A stretch of DNA of 64,000 bases, from assembly GCA_049518415.1 (NCBI GenBank), contig JBEKRX010000020.1, positions 17,334 through 81,333 of the forward strand, read 5' to 3'. Below, one piece after another: positions 17,304 through 27,278 of this stretch. Origin of the DNA: CAVQND01 sp049518415 (lineage in GTDB: Bacteria > Verrucomicrobiota > Verrucomicrobiia > Limisphaerales > UBA8199). Positions within the stretch are counted from its first letter, which is position 1, and every line of letters starts with the position of its first letter. The notes under the pieces were generated by a model that did not search any database, was not told the origin of the DNA, and saw nothing but the letters and a program-made list of their open reading frames with translations. Both the position numbers and the translations under genes were made by a program.

Positions 17304-18761
17304 ATGAAAGCCCAAGCAAGCCCAATGACTCGCCGCCGGTTCCTTTGCCGCACAGCTCTTGGCGGAGGCAGCCTCCTCCTCAAGTCCGCGCGCTCGGCCT
17401 GGAGCGCCCAAGCCAACGAGAAACTCAACGTGGCTTTGGTCGGGGTTGGCGGACGGGGTGATTGGTTCGTGGAAACTATTCCGAAGCTGGAGAATGTTGT
17501 GGCGCTGTGTGACGTCAACGAGCAAAAACTGACCGGGGTCTTCAAGCGCTGGGAAGACATGACGAAACGGTTCGCCGGATCGCCGAATGATTGGGAGCGC
17601 CGGGCAGCCGAGGCTTACAGCCGCACAGTTGAAAAGAAGCCAAAGACCTTTCGCGATTTCCGGAAGATGCTTGAGGTGATGGGCACGGCGATTGACGCGG
17701 TGGTCGTGGCCACTCCCGACCACACCCACGCGGTGGCTTCGGCAGCGGCCATGCATGCGGGCAAACACGTGTTCTGCGAAAAGCCGCTGACGCGCACGCT
17801 GCACGAGTCGCGCGCGCTGCGGGAGTTGGCCCGCAAACAGAAGGTGGCCACCGCCATGGGCAACCAGGGGACCTACAGCGGCCCGTTTCGCCGCGCGCTC
17901 GAACTGATGCGCAACGGCACGATCGGGGAGGTCAAGGAGGTCCATGTCTGGAACAGCGGCGGCGGAGCCGACCGAAAGGAGCCGCCGAAAGGCGAACAGC
18001 CGGTGCCCGAATACCTCGACTGGGATCTCTGGCTCGGTCCCGCCGCGTTCCGCTCCTACCACCATGAGTGGCTGAACCGGCATCTGTGGCGCGAATTTGG
18101 CACGTGCCAGCTTGGCAACTGGGGGTCGCATAGCGCCAACCTCGGCTTCATGGCGCTGAAGCTCCACGACCTCTGGCTCAACGAGAAACCGGCGTCGCCG
18201 CGGCCGCTCATCCGCGTTGAGGCGCAAACCTCGGGCGTGAACCGGCTGTCCTTCCCACGCTGGGAACGCATCGAATGGAAAGTGCCGGCGCGCGCGGAAT
18301 TCCCGCCCATTACGATCACCTGGTACAACGGAGACGCGCCCGGCGTCAGGGAAGTTCGGGCCCGTCTCAGTTCGGATCCTGACGACAAGGCGCGGAGTGA
18401 CTGGGACTTCGCCGGCACTTTCATCGTCGGCACCAAGGGCAGCATCCACACCACGGGCCACAACATGTGGTTCCGCCTGGTGCCCGAAGACCAGTTCCAG
18501 GATGTGCAAAGGAACCGGCCCGAGACGGTCGAGTCTTCGCGCGACCCGGAGCAGGATTGGTTCGCCGCCTGCCGCGGCGGGAAGCCGGCCTGGTCGAACT
18601 TCGACTATGCGGATGCGCTGAATGAATTTCTGATGCTCGGCAACGTGGCCACGCAAATCGAAAGCACGCTGGAATTCGATCCCGTGGCGATGAAGATCGT
18701 GAACCACCCTGCCGCCGACGCATTGCTGCGCTGCGAGTATCGGCAGGGATGGACGCTGTGA
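17304..18761 (+). CDS. Tat-exported Gfo/Idh/MocA family oxidoreductase
   Basis: This is a 485-residue NAD(P)-dependent oxidoreductase with a twin-arginine signal (MTRRRFLCRTALGGG) after the ATG at 17304. The Rossmann motif is VALVGVGGRGDWF, then VVVATPDHTHAVAS and the catalytic HVFCEKPLTR. The C-terminal domain has the YLDWDLWLGPA, GNWGSH and DWFAACRGG blocks found in the large planctomycete/verrucomicrobial subfamily (also seen in GH109-like enzymes). Substrate is unknown. It follows ThuA by 135 bp and precedes a GH10 gene by 27 bp, so co-transcription with the xylanase-like gene is likely. Confidence 0.9.
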   Translation: MKAQASPMTRRRFLCRTALGGGSLLLKSARSAWSAQANEKLNVALVGVGGRGDWFVETIPKLENVVALCDVNEQKLTGVFKRWEDMTKRFAGSPNDWERRAAEAYSRTVEKKPKTFRDFRKMLEVMGTAIDAVVVATPDHTHAVASAAAMHAGKHVFCEKPLTRTLHESRALRELARKQKVATAMGNQGTYSGPFRRALELMRNGTIGEVKEVHVWNSGGGADRKEPPKGEQPVPEYLDWDLWLGPAAFRSYHHEWLNRHLWREFGTCQLGNWGSHSANLGFMALKLHDLWLNEKPASPRPLIRVEAQTSGVNRLSFPRWERIEWKVPARAEFPPITITWYNGDAPGVREVRARLSSDPDDKARSDWDFAGTFIVGTKGSIHTTGHNMWFRLVPEDQFQDVQRNRPETVESSRDPEQDWFAACRGGKPAWSNFDYADALNEFLMLGNVATQIESTLEFDPVAMKIVNHPAADALLRCEYRQGWTL

Positions 18762-18788
18762 TTAATCCTGACGAACCGTTTGCTCCAC

Positions 18789-20411
18789 ATGAAAACCAGT
18801 CGAAGAGAGTTCCTCCGTCGTGCCACCGCAGGTTGCACCTCCGCGCTCGCGCTCCGCGAGCATTTCCTCCACGCAGCAGACCCGGCTTCTTCAGTCGAGG
18901 TTTTGCCGAGTCGATTCACGGTTCGCGCTTACGACATCAAAGGGGAGCCGCTGCCAGAAACAGCCTTGCAGGGCTTGTTCCTGTTTGAGTCCGATGGGGA
19001 CCGCAATCCGCTCCCGCATCCGAAACGCGAGGTCACGAGCGGTTGCGTGAGCGTAGAGGCGCCCGGGGCGCCTTTCGGCTGCTCGCTCGTGACGAACGTG
19101 GACGGCTTCGGCACCGTGAGGTTGTACGCGGACGCGGAGGGCCGGGGATACCGCGCGGGGCAGGAGGTTGTCCTGAACCGCGAGTTGGCGTCGTCCCGCC
19201 TGGCCGCGGTGGACAAGGCCAGGCAGCAGGCTCGCACGGAAGGCGCCGTCCTGCCGCAACCAGTGATCGACCGCATGGAGAAAGCCCGGTCGCTGCTGCG
19301 CCAGGCGGATGCGATAGCGACAGAGCCGAAACGCGCAGCGCCTTTGGCGATGGCGTCACTGCGCGAACTGCTCTGGGCGGGGGAGGAGGTCGTTCTGGCG
19401 CGGGCACGGCAGGCGATTGCCCGGGGCGGCGCGCGCAAGGGCTTTCTCTTTGGCTGCAATTTTTTCGGATACCCGCAGCAAGGGGAGACCTATGCGGAGC
19501 AGTTTGCGGCGCTCTTCAATTTCGCCACGCTCCCGCTGTATTGGCGCGGATTTGAGCCTGAGGAAGGCAAACCGCGCTTTGGCCCGGTGGACACGCGGCT
19601 GGCCCGCCTGGAGAAAGCCGGCATCGCGGCCAAGGGCCATCCGCTGTGTTGGTTTCACGAGGCGGGCTGTCCCAGGTGGATGCAAGGCCGCTCGTTCGAC
19701 CAATGGCGCGAAGGACACCGGCGGCGCATCACCGAGATTGTGAACCGCTACCGGGGCCGCATCCGGGTCTATGATGTGATCAACGAGGCCCACGATTGGG
19801 GCAATGAGCCGCAGTTCTCCCAGGACCAGTTGCTGGAGCTGACGCGCGCGGCGGCCGACGCCACGCGCGCGGCGGATGCGAAGGCGGTGCGGGTGGTGAA
19901 CAACTGCTGCCTGTTCGGCGAATACGTCGCGGAAGGACGCACCTACAAGGGCAAACAACCGCGCGTCCTGCGCACGCCGCTCCAGTATCTGCGGGCGGTC
20001 CTGAAGGCCGGCGTGGACTTCGACGCCGTCGGCCTGCAGGTGTATTATCCCGAACACGACTTGTTCGAGATTGCGCGCCTGCTCGACCGCTTTGCGGCGC
20101 TGGGTAAGCCGCTGCACATCACGGAACTGGGCGTGTCTTCGAGGGCCGACCGCGACGAGCAGGCTCTCGGCAAGGAACCCAGCAAGGCGTACTGGCACGC
20201 GCCCTGGAGCGAAGGCATCCAGGCCGACTGGATCGAGCAGTTCTACACACTCTGCTATGGCCATCCGGCGGTGGAAGCGGTGACCTGGTGGGACTTCTCG
20301 GACGCAGGCGGACATTTCTGGCCGCATGGCGGCTTCGTGCGCGCCGACGGCCAGCCGAAAGAAAGCTACCACCGCCTGCAGCGGCTTATTCGAGACTGGA
20401 CTGGGGCGTGA
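18789..20411 (+). CDS. Tat-exported GH10 endo-xylanase-like enzyme
   Basis: This is a 540-residue predicted endo-1,4-beta-xylanase of family GH10. The ATG at 18789 gives KTSRREFLRRATAG, a Tat motif. An N-terminal beta-domain of about 200 residues precedes the TIM barrel, which starts at FLFGCNFFGYP. Acid/base E333 lies in VINEAHD and nucleophile E446 in HITELG, the two diagnostic GH10 motifs, followed by AVTWWDFSD. Tat export is unusual for xylanases, most of which use Sec. The last 127 coding bases plus about 39 bp downstream recur inverted at 34870-35034. Xylose released here could feed the xylonate operon at 50-55 kb. Confidence 0.92.
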   Translation: MKTSRREFLRRATAGCTSALALREHFLHAADPASSVEVLPSRFTVRAYDIKGEPLPETALQGLFLFESDGDRNPLPHPKREVTSGCVSVEAPGAPFGCSLVTNVDGFGTVRLYADAEGRGYRAGQEVVLNRELASSRLAAVDKARQQARTEGAVLPQPVIDRMEKARSLLRQADAIATEPKRAAPLAMASLRELLWAGEEVVLARARQAIARGGARKGFLFGCNFFGYPQQGETYAEQFAALFNFATLPLYWRGFEPEEGKPRFGPVDTRLARLEKAGIAAKGHPLCWFHEAGCPRWMQGRSFDQWREGHRRRITEIVNRYRGRIRVYDVINEAHDWGNEPQFSQDQLLELTRAAADATRAADAKAVRVVNNCCLFGEYVAEGRTYKGKQPRVLRTPLQYLRAVLKAGVDFDAVGLQVYYPEHDLFEIARLLDRFAALGKPLHITELGVSSRADRDEQALGKEPSKAYWHAPWSEGIQADWIEQFYTLCYGHPAVEAVTWWDFSDAGGHFWPHGGFVRADGQPKESYHRLQRLIRDWTGA

Positions 20412-20450
20412 CGAAATTGGAGCCGAGCCCGAGGAGATTTGACCCTTGGC
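20285..20450 (+). repeat. Plus copy of a ~165-bp inverted repeat (GH10 3' end)
   Basis: This segment covers the last 127 coding bases of the GH10 gene and about 39 bp beyond its stop. It recurs in inverted orientation at 34870-35034 with one mismatch in the coding part and several small differences after the stop. Confidence 0.9.
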
Positions 20451-20534
20451 CTCAGCGGGAAGGCGACTGATAGTCCAATCAGACGCGGCGCCGCGAGGAG
20501 GAAAGGTCGGTCCCGGAAAACAGACAAACGAAGA

Positions 20535-21917
20535 ATGAACCGAAAGTTGCTCAGAATTCCGGGACTTCTTTTGCTCTTATTTTGTTTTGTGGAGGCAACC
20601 CGCACTACAGCCCGGACCACTCCGGCCTTCCCGCTGAAGCTGAGCGCGGACCAGCGGTATCTGGTTGACCAGCACGAAGAGCCGTTCCTGGTCGTCGGGG
20701 ATTCGCCGTGGTCGTTGATCGTCGAGCCGACGCCGGCGCAGGTGGACCTCTACCTGGACGACCGGGTGGCCAAGGGCTTCAATGTGCTGCTGGTGAACTT
20801 GCTCGAGCACAAGTTCTCCACGCAACCCCCGAAGCTGCGCGACGGCACGCCACCCTTCACCCTCGCCGGTGATTTCGGCACGCCCAACGAACCCTATTTC
20901 CGCTACGCCGAGGAAATCGCCCGCAAAGCCGCGCGGCGCGGGATGGCGCTGCTATTGTGCCCGGCCTACCTGGGCTACGGCGGCGGGGACGAAGGCTTCT
21001 TCCAGGAGATGTTGCGCTGCGGCCCGGACAAAGTGCGCGCCTACGGGCGAGGCGTCGGCAAACGCTTTGGCCAGCACCCGAACCTAATCTGGAACGTGGG
21101 CGGAGATTTCACTCCGCCGCTCGACCAGCGTTGGACCGTGGAGCAAATCGCCGCCGGCATTCGGGACGAAGACACCGTCCACTTGATGACGGTTCACTGC
21201 GGGCCCGGGGACGCGCCAGGCACGCCCTACGGCGGCCGTCCGTGGTTCCAACTCAACAACGTCTATCACTACCGCGTGGACCTCTACGCGGCCTGTCTCG
21301 AGCAGGATGCGCGCGTGCCTCGAATGCCTTACTTCCTGATTGAAACCGCCTACGAAGGCGAACACAACGCCACCCCGGATCGCATCCGCCGCCAGGCTTA
21401 CTGGCCCTTGCTCAGCGGCGCGTTCGGCATCCTCTACGGGAACTCCCCGGTCTGGCATTTTGGCAGCCGCGGCGTTTACGACCGGGGCGGCGACTGGGTG
21501 GCAGCCCTGAACTCGCGCGGGGCGAAGGATATGGCGCAGCTCGCCGCAGTGTTTCGCGATCGGCCATGGTGGCAGCTTCGACCGGACCGCGACCACCAGG
21601 TCGTCACTGCGGGTTACGGCAGCTTCGGCAAGCTGGATTACGCGGCCACCGCGCGCACCAGCGACGGCACGCTGGCGCTCAGCTATCTTCCCGCCACCGG
21701 CACAGCCAGCCGGGAACTGACTGTGGACCTGAGCCAGTTGGCTGGGCCAGTGACCGGACATTGGTTCAATCCCACGGACGGCCGTCTCACGCCTGTTGCG
21801 GGCAGTCCCTTCGCGAACTCCGGCCCGCGGCAGATCAAGTCCCCCGGCGACAATGGCACCGGCGCCAACGACTGGTTGCTGATCCTGGAGGCCACCGCCA
21901 GCCGCCAACGGCGCTGA
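20535..21917 (+). CDS. Secreted DUF4038 glycoside hydrolase (GH140 apiosidase-like)
   Basis: This is a 460-residue exported TIM-barrel enzyme. The ATG at 20535 follows the purine-rich ACGAAGA and opens a hydrophobic signal peptide (LLLLLFCFVEA). The DUF4038 barrel starts with YLVDQHEEPFLVVGDSPWSL; YLDDRVAKGFNVLLVNL and PNLIWNVGGDF follow, and LIETAYEGEHN likely holds the catalytic nucleophile. The C-terminal beta domain (GHWFNPTDGRL) is the putative collagen-binding type (PF12904) that usually accompanies DUF4038. Characterised GH140 relatives cleave apiose from rhamnogalacturonan II; specificity here is inference. It lies 123 bp after GH10. Confidence 0.82.
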   Translation: MNRKLLRIPGLLLLLFCFVEATRTTARTTPAFPLKLSADQRYLVDQHEEPFLVVGDSPWSLIVEPTPAQVDLYLDDRVAKGFNVLLVNLLEHKFSTQPPKLRDGTPPFTLAGDFGTPNEPYFRYAEEIARKAARRGMALLLCPAYLGYGGGDEGFFQEMLRCGPDKVRAYGRGVGKRFGQHPNLIWNVGGDFTPPLDQRWTVEQIAAGIRDEDTVHLMTVHCGPGDAPGTPYGGRPWFQLNNVYHYRVDLYAACLEQDARVPRMPYFLIETAYEGEHNATPDRIRRQAYWPLLSGAFGILYGNSPVWHFGSRGVYDRGGDWVAALNSRGAKDMAQLAAVFRDRPWWQLRPDRDHQVVTAGYGSFGKLDYAATARTSDGTLALSYLPATGTASRELTVDLSQLAGPVTGHWFNPTDGRLTPVAGSPFANSGPRQIKSPGDNGTGANDWLLILEATASRQRR

Positions 21918-21967
21918 CATAATCGGTTTGATCTTGGGGGTCTGCTCGCCCATATCACCAAATAGCT

Positions 21968-24751
21968 ATGAAGAGAATACCGAAAACAGCCCTGGAAGCT
22001 CTATGGCTGGTCGCGTTGATCTCCTTGGGCGCGTCCGCATGGCTGGCTGTGGCGACGGCTGTGGCAGCCGTGCCGGCTCCACTCACGCTCTACCTCGCCA
22101 CGAACGGCAACGACAGTTGGTCGGGACGCCTGGCCACGCCCAATCAGGCGCGCACTGACGGGCCGTTGTCCTCCCTGGCAGGAGCGCGCGACCGGCTCCG
22201 GGGGCAAAGGGCGGAAGGCAGAAATCAGCCGGCGCAGGTACTGGTGCGCGGCGGCAGGTATTGCCTGCCCGCGCCCTTCGTGCTCGAACCGCAGGATTCC
22301 GGGACGGCCGAGGCGCCGGTGGTCTATGCGGCTTTTCAAAAGGAGAAGCCTGTGTTCAGCGGCGGACGGGTCATCACGGGCTTTCGCCAGACTGGAAGCC
22401 TCTGGGAAACAACCATCCCCGAAGTGGCAGCCGGGCAGTGGTACTTCCGCCAGTTGTTCGTCAACGGGCAGCGGCGCCAGCGAGCGCGTTCGCCAAACTC
22501 CGGTTATTACCGCATCGCGAAGCTGATCCCCGGCCCACCGATCCCAAACGCCAAACCCGTCGCGCGCGACAAGTTCGGGTTTGCGCCCGGCGATGTTCAG
22601 CCCTGGGCACGGCTTGAGGACGTGAACCTGGTGCTGATGCACTCCTGGGAGAACTCAATCCACCCGCTCAAATCGGTGGATACGGTTTCCAACATGGTCG
22701 AGTTCGCGGCGCCGATGAAGGAGTGGTGGGGCCTCGGATACTGGGAGGACCACCAGCGGTATTACGTCGAAAACGCCCGCGAACTGCTCGACTCTCCCGG
22801 GGAGTGGTATCTCAACCGCGAGACGGGCGTGCTGACGTATTGGCCCGTGCCGGACGAGCGAATGAACGAAACGAAAATCACGGCCCCGATCCTGACCGAG
22901 TTCGTGCGCTTGGCCGGGGCTCCGGAGCAAGGCGAGTTCGTGCGGCACGTGACCCTGCGGGGGTTGACGTTTCACCATGCGGACTGGGTGCTTGATGCAA
23001 AAGGCAACAGCAGCACGCAGGCGGCGGTGGAAGTGCCCGCGACCATCACGGCAGATGGGGCATTGAACTGTGCGATCGAGGCCTGTGAAGTGGCCCACGT
23101 CGGCACCTACGGGGTCTGGTTCCGGCGCGGCTGCAAGGATTGCCGCTTACAACGCAATCGCCTGTTCGACCTCGGGGCGGGGGGCATCCGGGTAGGCGAG
23201 GACCGCATGGCCAAGGCGGACGTGGCGGAGACGAGCCGGACGCTCGTGGACAACAATCACATTTTCAACGGCGGGCGGATTTATCCGGGCTGTGTCGGAA
23301 TCTGGGTCGCCCAAAGCAGCGGGAACCGCATTTCGCACAACGACATTCACGACCTTTACTACACCGGGATCAGCATCGGCTGGAACTGGGGCCTGGAGCC
23401 AAATCGCACCAGCAACAATGTGATCGAGTTCAATCACGTCCACGACCTCGGCCACGGCGTTCTGAGCGACGCGGGCCTGATCTATTGTCTCGGGGTATCG
23501 CCCGGCAGTGTCATCCGGAACAACGTCTTTCACGACCTATGGCCCTACTCGGCGCCGGCGCTGGGCTGGGGCATCTACCTCGACGCCCAGTGCGGGAATT
23601 ACCTCGTCGAAAGCAACCTCGTCTATAACACTCTGAGCGGCGGCCTGATGTTCAACAACGGCGGTCACGAGCACGTTATTCGCAATAACATCTTCGCTCT
23701 CTCCGCAAACCAGGCGCTCTGGCCGTATTCCGAAAAGCGCCCGAGCACTTTCCGGCGGAACATCGTTTACCTCACGCAGGGCCAACTCATGGTCCCTGAC
23801 TACGGCGAAAGCTCGCTCAATGAACGCCTCGCCGCCAAAGAATCGCCGGGAGACTGGGACGAAAACCTTTACTGGCATACCGCCGGGCCGGACGCCCTCC
23901 GGTTCTTTCGCCGGACCTTCGGGGAATGGCAGGCCGTCGGCCTGGACCAACACTCGCGGATTGCGGACCCGCAGTTCGTGGACGCGGCCGGGCACGATTT
24001 CCGGCTGAAGCGCAGTTCGCCGGCCTTCGGCCTCGGGTTCCGGGAGTTCGCGATCAGCAAGGCCGGCCTGTATGGCGATGCAGCCTGGGTTAAGGAGGCC
24101 AGCCACGCGCGCTGCGCCAGGATCGCTTTGCCCCCACCACCCTCACCGCCCAAGCCGCTCGAGGTGGATGATGGATTCGAGACGACGCCGATCGGCTCAC
24201 CCCCTGAAAAGGCGAAGGTTAGCGGGGAGGAGAAAGGGGCTTCGATCCGAGTCAGCGGGGAGCGCGCTGCCACCGGCCAGCGCAGTTTGAAAGTGACTGA
24301 TTCCGCCGCGCTCCGGCCGGCGTGGCAACCGCATTTCTACTACGAGCCGCACATTCTCTCGGGCACGGTGCGCCAGGGTTTCGATGTGTGGTTTGAAACG
24401 AACGCGCAGTTCATCACGGAATGGCGCGACAGCAGCGCTTACCCGCAAAACATCGGGCCGAGCGTGCGCTTCGACGGAAACGGGAATGTCAGCGCCGGCG
24501 ATAAGCTCCTGGCCACAGTCCGGAGCCGGCACTGGGTTCACGTGGAAATCGAGGCGCCTCTGGGCAAGAACGCGGCGCGCGTGTTCCGCTTGACCCTGAC
24601 TCCCGAAGGGGAAGAGCCCAAGGTCTTCTCGGAACTCCCCATGAGTGGCAGGCAATTCAGCGAACTGCACTGGCTCGGCTTCAGCAGCACCGCCACGGCC
24701 GACACCGCGTTCTATCTCGACAACCTGCGCCTCCAGCGGCTGGGGGAATGA
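21968..24751 (+). CDS. Secreted right-handed beta-helix enzyme (GH141-like) with C-terminal lectin-like domain
   Basis: This is a 927-residue exported protein. After a signal peptide the mature chain begins LTLYLATNGNDSWSG, the hallmark of GH141-type and related beta-helix proteins; VVYAAFQKEKPVFSGG, then helix coils with repeated NNVI, NNHI and RNNVF turns run from about residue 330 to 620. The last about 200 residues form a beta-sandwich (DDGFETTPIGSPP onward, ending FYLDNLRLQRLG), like a LamG or CBM domain. GH141 includes an RG-II alpha-fucosidase and a xylanase. Its position after a GH140-like gene hints at pectin-type side chains. The stop overlaps a possible upstream TTG of the next gene. 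Confidence 0.8.
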   Translation: MKRIPKTALEALWLVALISLGASAWLAVATAVAAVPAPLTLYLATNGNDSWSGRLATPNQARTDGPLSSLAGARDRLRGQRAEGRNQPAQVLVRGGRYCLPAPFVLEPQDSGTAEAPVVYAAFQKEKPVFSGGRVITGFRQTGSLWETTIPEVAAGQWYFRQLFVNGQRRQRARSPNSGYYRIAKLIPGPPIPNAKPVARDKFGFAPGDVQPWARLEDVNLVLMHSWENSIHPLKSVDTVSNMVEFAAPMKEWWGLGYWEDHQRYYVENARELLDSPGEWYLNRETGVLTYWPVPDERMNETKITAPILTEFVRLAGAPEQGEFVRHVTLRGLTFHHADWVLDAKGNSSTQAAVEVPATITADGALNCAIEACEVAHVGTYGVWFRRGCKDCRLQRNRLFDLGAGGIRVGEDRMAKADVAETSRTLVDNNHIFNGGRIYPGCVGIWVAQSSGNRISHNDIHDLYYTGISIGWNWGLEPNRTSNNVIEFNHVHDLGHGVLSDAGLIYCLGVSPGSVIRNNVFHDLWPYSAPALGWGIYLDAQCGNYLVESNLVYNTLSGGLMFNNGGHEHVIRNNIFALSANQALWPYSEKRPSTFRRNIVYLTQGQLMVPDYGESSLNERLAAKESPGDWDENLYWHTAGPDALRFFRRTFGEWQAVGLDQHSRIADPQFVDAAGHDFRLKRSSPAFGLGFREFAISKAGLYGDAAWVKEASHARCARIALPPPPSPPKPLEVDDGFETTPIGSPPEKAKVSGEEKGASIRVSGERAATGQRSLKVTDSAALRPAWQPHFYYEPHILSGTVRQGFDVWFETNAQFITEWRDSSAYPQNIGPSVRFDGNGNVSAGDKLLATVRSRHWVHVEIEAPLGKNAARVFRLTLTPEGEEPKVFSELPMSGRQFSELHWLGFSSTATADTAFYLDNLRLQRLGE

Positions 24752-24873
24752 GCCTGGCGGGTCCCGGCAGGAAAAAATGGGAAAGGGCGGCTGCACTTGT
24801 GCGGGCAGTCGGGCTTTGGCCGTCGGGCAATTTGGTCTGGCGGCGACGGCGAATCTGCGCCAGTCTAAGGGTC

Positions 24874-27093
24874 ATGATAAGCTACGCATCCTTCGAGCCG
24901 GTGTTGCGTGATCGTCTCATCCTTTCGACCTGGTTGATCAGTCTCGTCCTGCTCCGTCCCCTGGCGAGTGGGGGCGCCACGGCCGATTCCTGGCCATTCC
25001 ACTCGCTTGTGGGGATGGAAGTTGGGCCTACGGGGGCGCAATTCGGTTATAGCGACACCAACGATACGCGCTACTGCTCGAGGTTGGCCGGCACGGACAT
25101 CGTGCGGCACTGTGCGCAAGCCGGTTGCGAGTACGTCGTTATCTGGGCGCGGGACGGTGATTACGCCTACTACAATTCCAGGCTGCTCCTGAAGGCGCCC
25201 GGCCTGGGCGCGCGCGATCCGCTGCGCGAGGCGGTGGCAGAGGGGCGCAAACACAAGTTGCCAATCATTGCCTATTGCGTGGTGCAACAAGCGGGCCATT
25301 ACCTGGCCGCCCACCCGGAATGGCAGATGCGCGACCACCAGGGAAACCCCATCGGCCGTTTTTGCTACAATTCGGCCTATCTTGAGGCCATGAAGCGAAT
25401 CCTGGCAGAGCAACTGGCCTATGGCATCCAAGGCTTTCATATTGATATGTTGGACCAGGGTTTCGGACCTCCCTACGGCTGCTGGTGCGATTCCTGCCGC
25501 AAACAATTCCAGTCTGAACACCAATGTCCTATGCCCAAGGGAATTACTTGGGATGAGGACTGGGACCGCATGCTCGAGTTTCGTTACCACAGCAGCGAGC
25601 GTTTTGAAAGAGCTCTCTACACCCACATCAAGTCGCTCAACCCGAACGTGACCGTTGATTTCAACTATCACGGCAATCCACCATTCTCCTGGGAGGTAGG
25701 GCAACGTCCGGTGCAGCATGCGGGGAACGGCGATTTCGTGACCGGCGAAACGGGGATCTGGGGCTTCAGCGCCCTGACCGTGGGGTTGAACGCCGAGTTT
25801 TATCGCGCCGCCACGCCTGGGAACCCATTCCAAATCGCCATCTCGCGCGATGCACGGTGTTATCACAACCAGACCGTCCGGCCACTGGCCGACTTGCGCT
25901 GGGAACTGTTTACACTCCTGTCTCACGGCGGGTTTGTGACCGTCGTGGACAAGCTCGGTTTCGATGGCTGGCCGGACCCTGTCTGTTATGAGCGCCTGGG
26001 GCAGGTGTTCCGGGAAGTTCAGGCCAAGCGCACTCATTTCCATGGCCAACCGGTCGCACAGGTTGGGCTGTTCTTCAGCAGCCGAACGCGAGACTGGTAT
26101 GGCCGGGGAAAACCGGCGGATTACTTCCTGAGCTTCCAGGGCGCACACCAGGCGATGGTGTACGAACACATCCCCTGGGGTATCGTGCTCGACGAGAATT
26201 TCACCTTGCCGATCTTGAAACGATTCCCCGTCATCATGCTGCCGAATGCCGCGATTCTCTCGGACGAAGAAGTCGATCTGTTCCGTCAATATGTTGTGGG
26301 CGGCGGAAAACTGATTGTCACCGGTCAGAGCGGCTGCTGGAATCGTCTCGGCCAACCGCGTGAGCAATCCTCGCTCGAATCGCTCACCGGCGCGCGATTC
26401 GTCCATAAATTGGACTCCCTGGACAACTGGTTCAGGTTCCCGCCCGCCCTTGACTCGAAACTGCCGGCGCGGTTTGCTCCGGGTGGACGGCTGGATTGGC
26501 CATTCCTGGTCAAGGGCCCGGCCATCGTGTGCGAGCCCACCACGGCAACCGCGGTCGGGGAATTGATGAAGCCCTATCGCACGGTCCGCCAGCAGCAAGG
26601 CCAGGAGGGCACCGATTGGCCGATGAGCCCCGAGACGAACGTGGGCCCAGCCGTGCTCCTCAACTCCCTCGGCAACGGCACCGTGCTCACCTTTACCGGC
26701 TCGCCTGATTTTGCCACCGCCAGCGAACATCACATCCCGGAGGCCCGCGCTCTGCTCCGAACCGCCGTTGAATTCCTGGAGCCCAAACCCCGGGTTCGCA
26801 TCGCGGCGCCGGCGAATGTCGAAGCGGTGGTAGTGGATGATCCCGCCGCCGCCACGTTGCGCGTCCATCTTGTAGCTTACAATTCCCCTCCGCAAACCAC
26901 CCCGGCCAGTTCTCGCCCCTTTGTGCTTCCCGCTTTAATTGAGGAGGCTCCGACCTACCGCGCGACGGTTGAACTGGATCACCCAATCAAGCGCGCCGCG
27001 GCCTGGAACAAAACCACCGTCCTGAACCGGCACGGCCCGGCCATTACTGCGACCGTCAACGACATCCACGAAATCCTCACTTTTCGCTATTAA
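24874..27093 (+). CDS. Secreted GHL6/beta-galactosidase-trimerisation type hydrolase
   Basis: This is a 739-residue predicted exported protein. The ATG at 24874 opens a hydrophobic leader (LILSTWLISLVLLRP); 42 upstream residues in frame are not family-like. The barrel is related to hypothetical glycosyl hydrolase 6 and GH29/GH42-like proteins: CEYVVIWARDGDY, IQGFHIDMLDQGF followed by the Cys pair WCDSCRKQF, and VTVDFNYHG. The second half has a GH42 middle (trimerisation) fold: AQVGLFFSSRTRDWY, FPVIMLPNAAILSDEE, YVVGGGKLIVTGQSG. The substrate is unknown; alpha-fucosidase or beta-galactosidase activity is possible. It is the last gene of the plus-strand block. Confidence 0.7.
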   Translation: MISYASFEPVLRDRLILSTWLISLVLLRPLASGGATADSWPFHSLVGMEVGPTGAQFGYSDTNDTRYCSRLAGTDIVRHCAQAGCEYVVIWARDGDYAYYNSRLLLKAPGLGARDPLREAVAEGRKHKLPIIAYCVVQQAGHYLAAHPEWQMRDHQGNPIGRFCYNSAYLEAMKRILAEQLAYGIQGFHIDMLDQGFGPPYGCWCDSCRKQFQSEHQCPMPKGITWDEDWDRMLEFRYHSSERFERALYTHIKSLNPNVTVDFNYHGNPPFSWEVGQRPVQHAGNGDFVTGETGIWGFSALTVGLNAEFYRAATPGNPFQIAISRDARCYHNQTVRPLADLRWELFTLLSHGGFVTVVDKLGFDGWPDPVCYERLGQVFREVQAKRTHFHGQPVAQVGLFFSSRTRDWYGRGKPADYFLSFQGAHQAMVYEHIPWGIVLDENFTLPILKRFPVIMLPNAAILSDEEVDLFRQYVVGGGKLIVTGQSGCWNRLGQPREQSSLESLTGARFVHKLDSLDNWFRFPPALDSKLPARFAPGGRLDWPFLVKGPAIVCEPTTATAVGELMKPYRTVRQQQGQEGTDWPMSPETNVGPAVLLNSLGNGTVLTFTGSPDFATASEHHIPEARALLRTAVEFLEPKPRVRIAAPANVEAVVVDDPAAATLRVHLVAYNSPPQTTPASSRPFVLPALIEEAPTYRATVELDHPIKRAAAWNKTTVLNRHGPAITATVNDIHEILTFRY

Positions 27094-27278
27094 GCAACCG
27101 CCTCGCCTCCACCTGTACTGAGGTGCTGCGCCAGAGCCCTGGACGCGGCGCAGCGGTGCAGCGGTGCAGCGGGTAATTGACATCAGGCTTGCCAGAAGGA
27201 GCAGGCCGTAATCAGCGGAGGGGTCAGGCTCTGATGAGTCAGGCGATCGCTTTGCTGAGGAACCGCTCGCGTGAGTGC

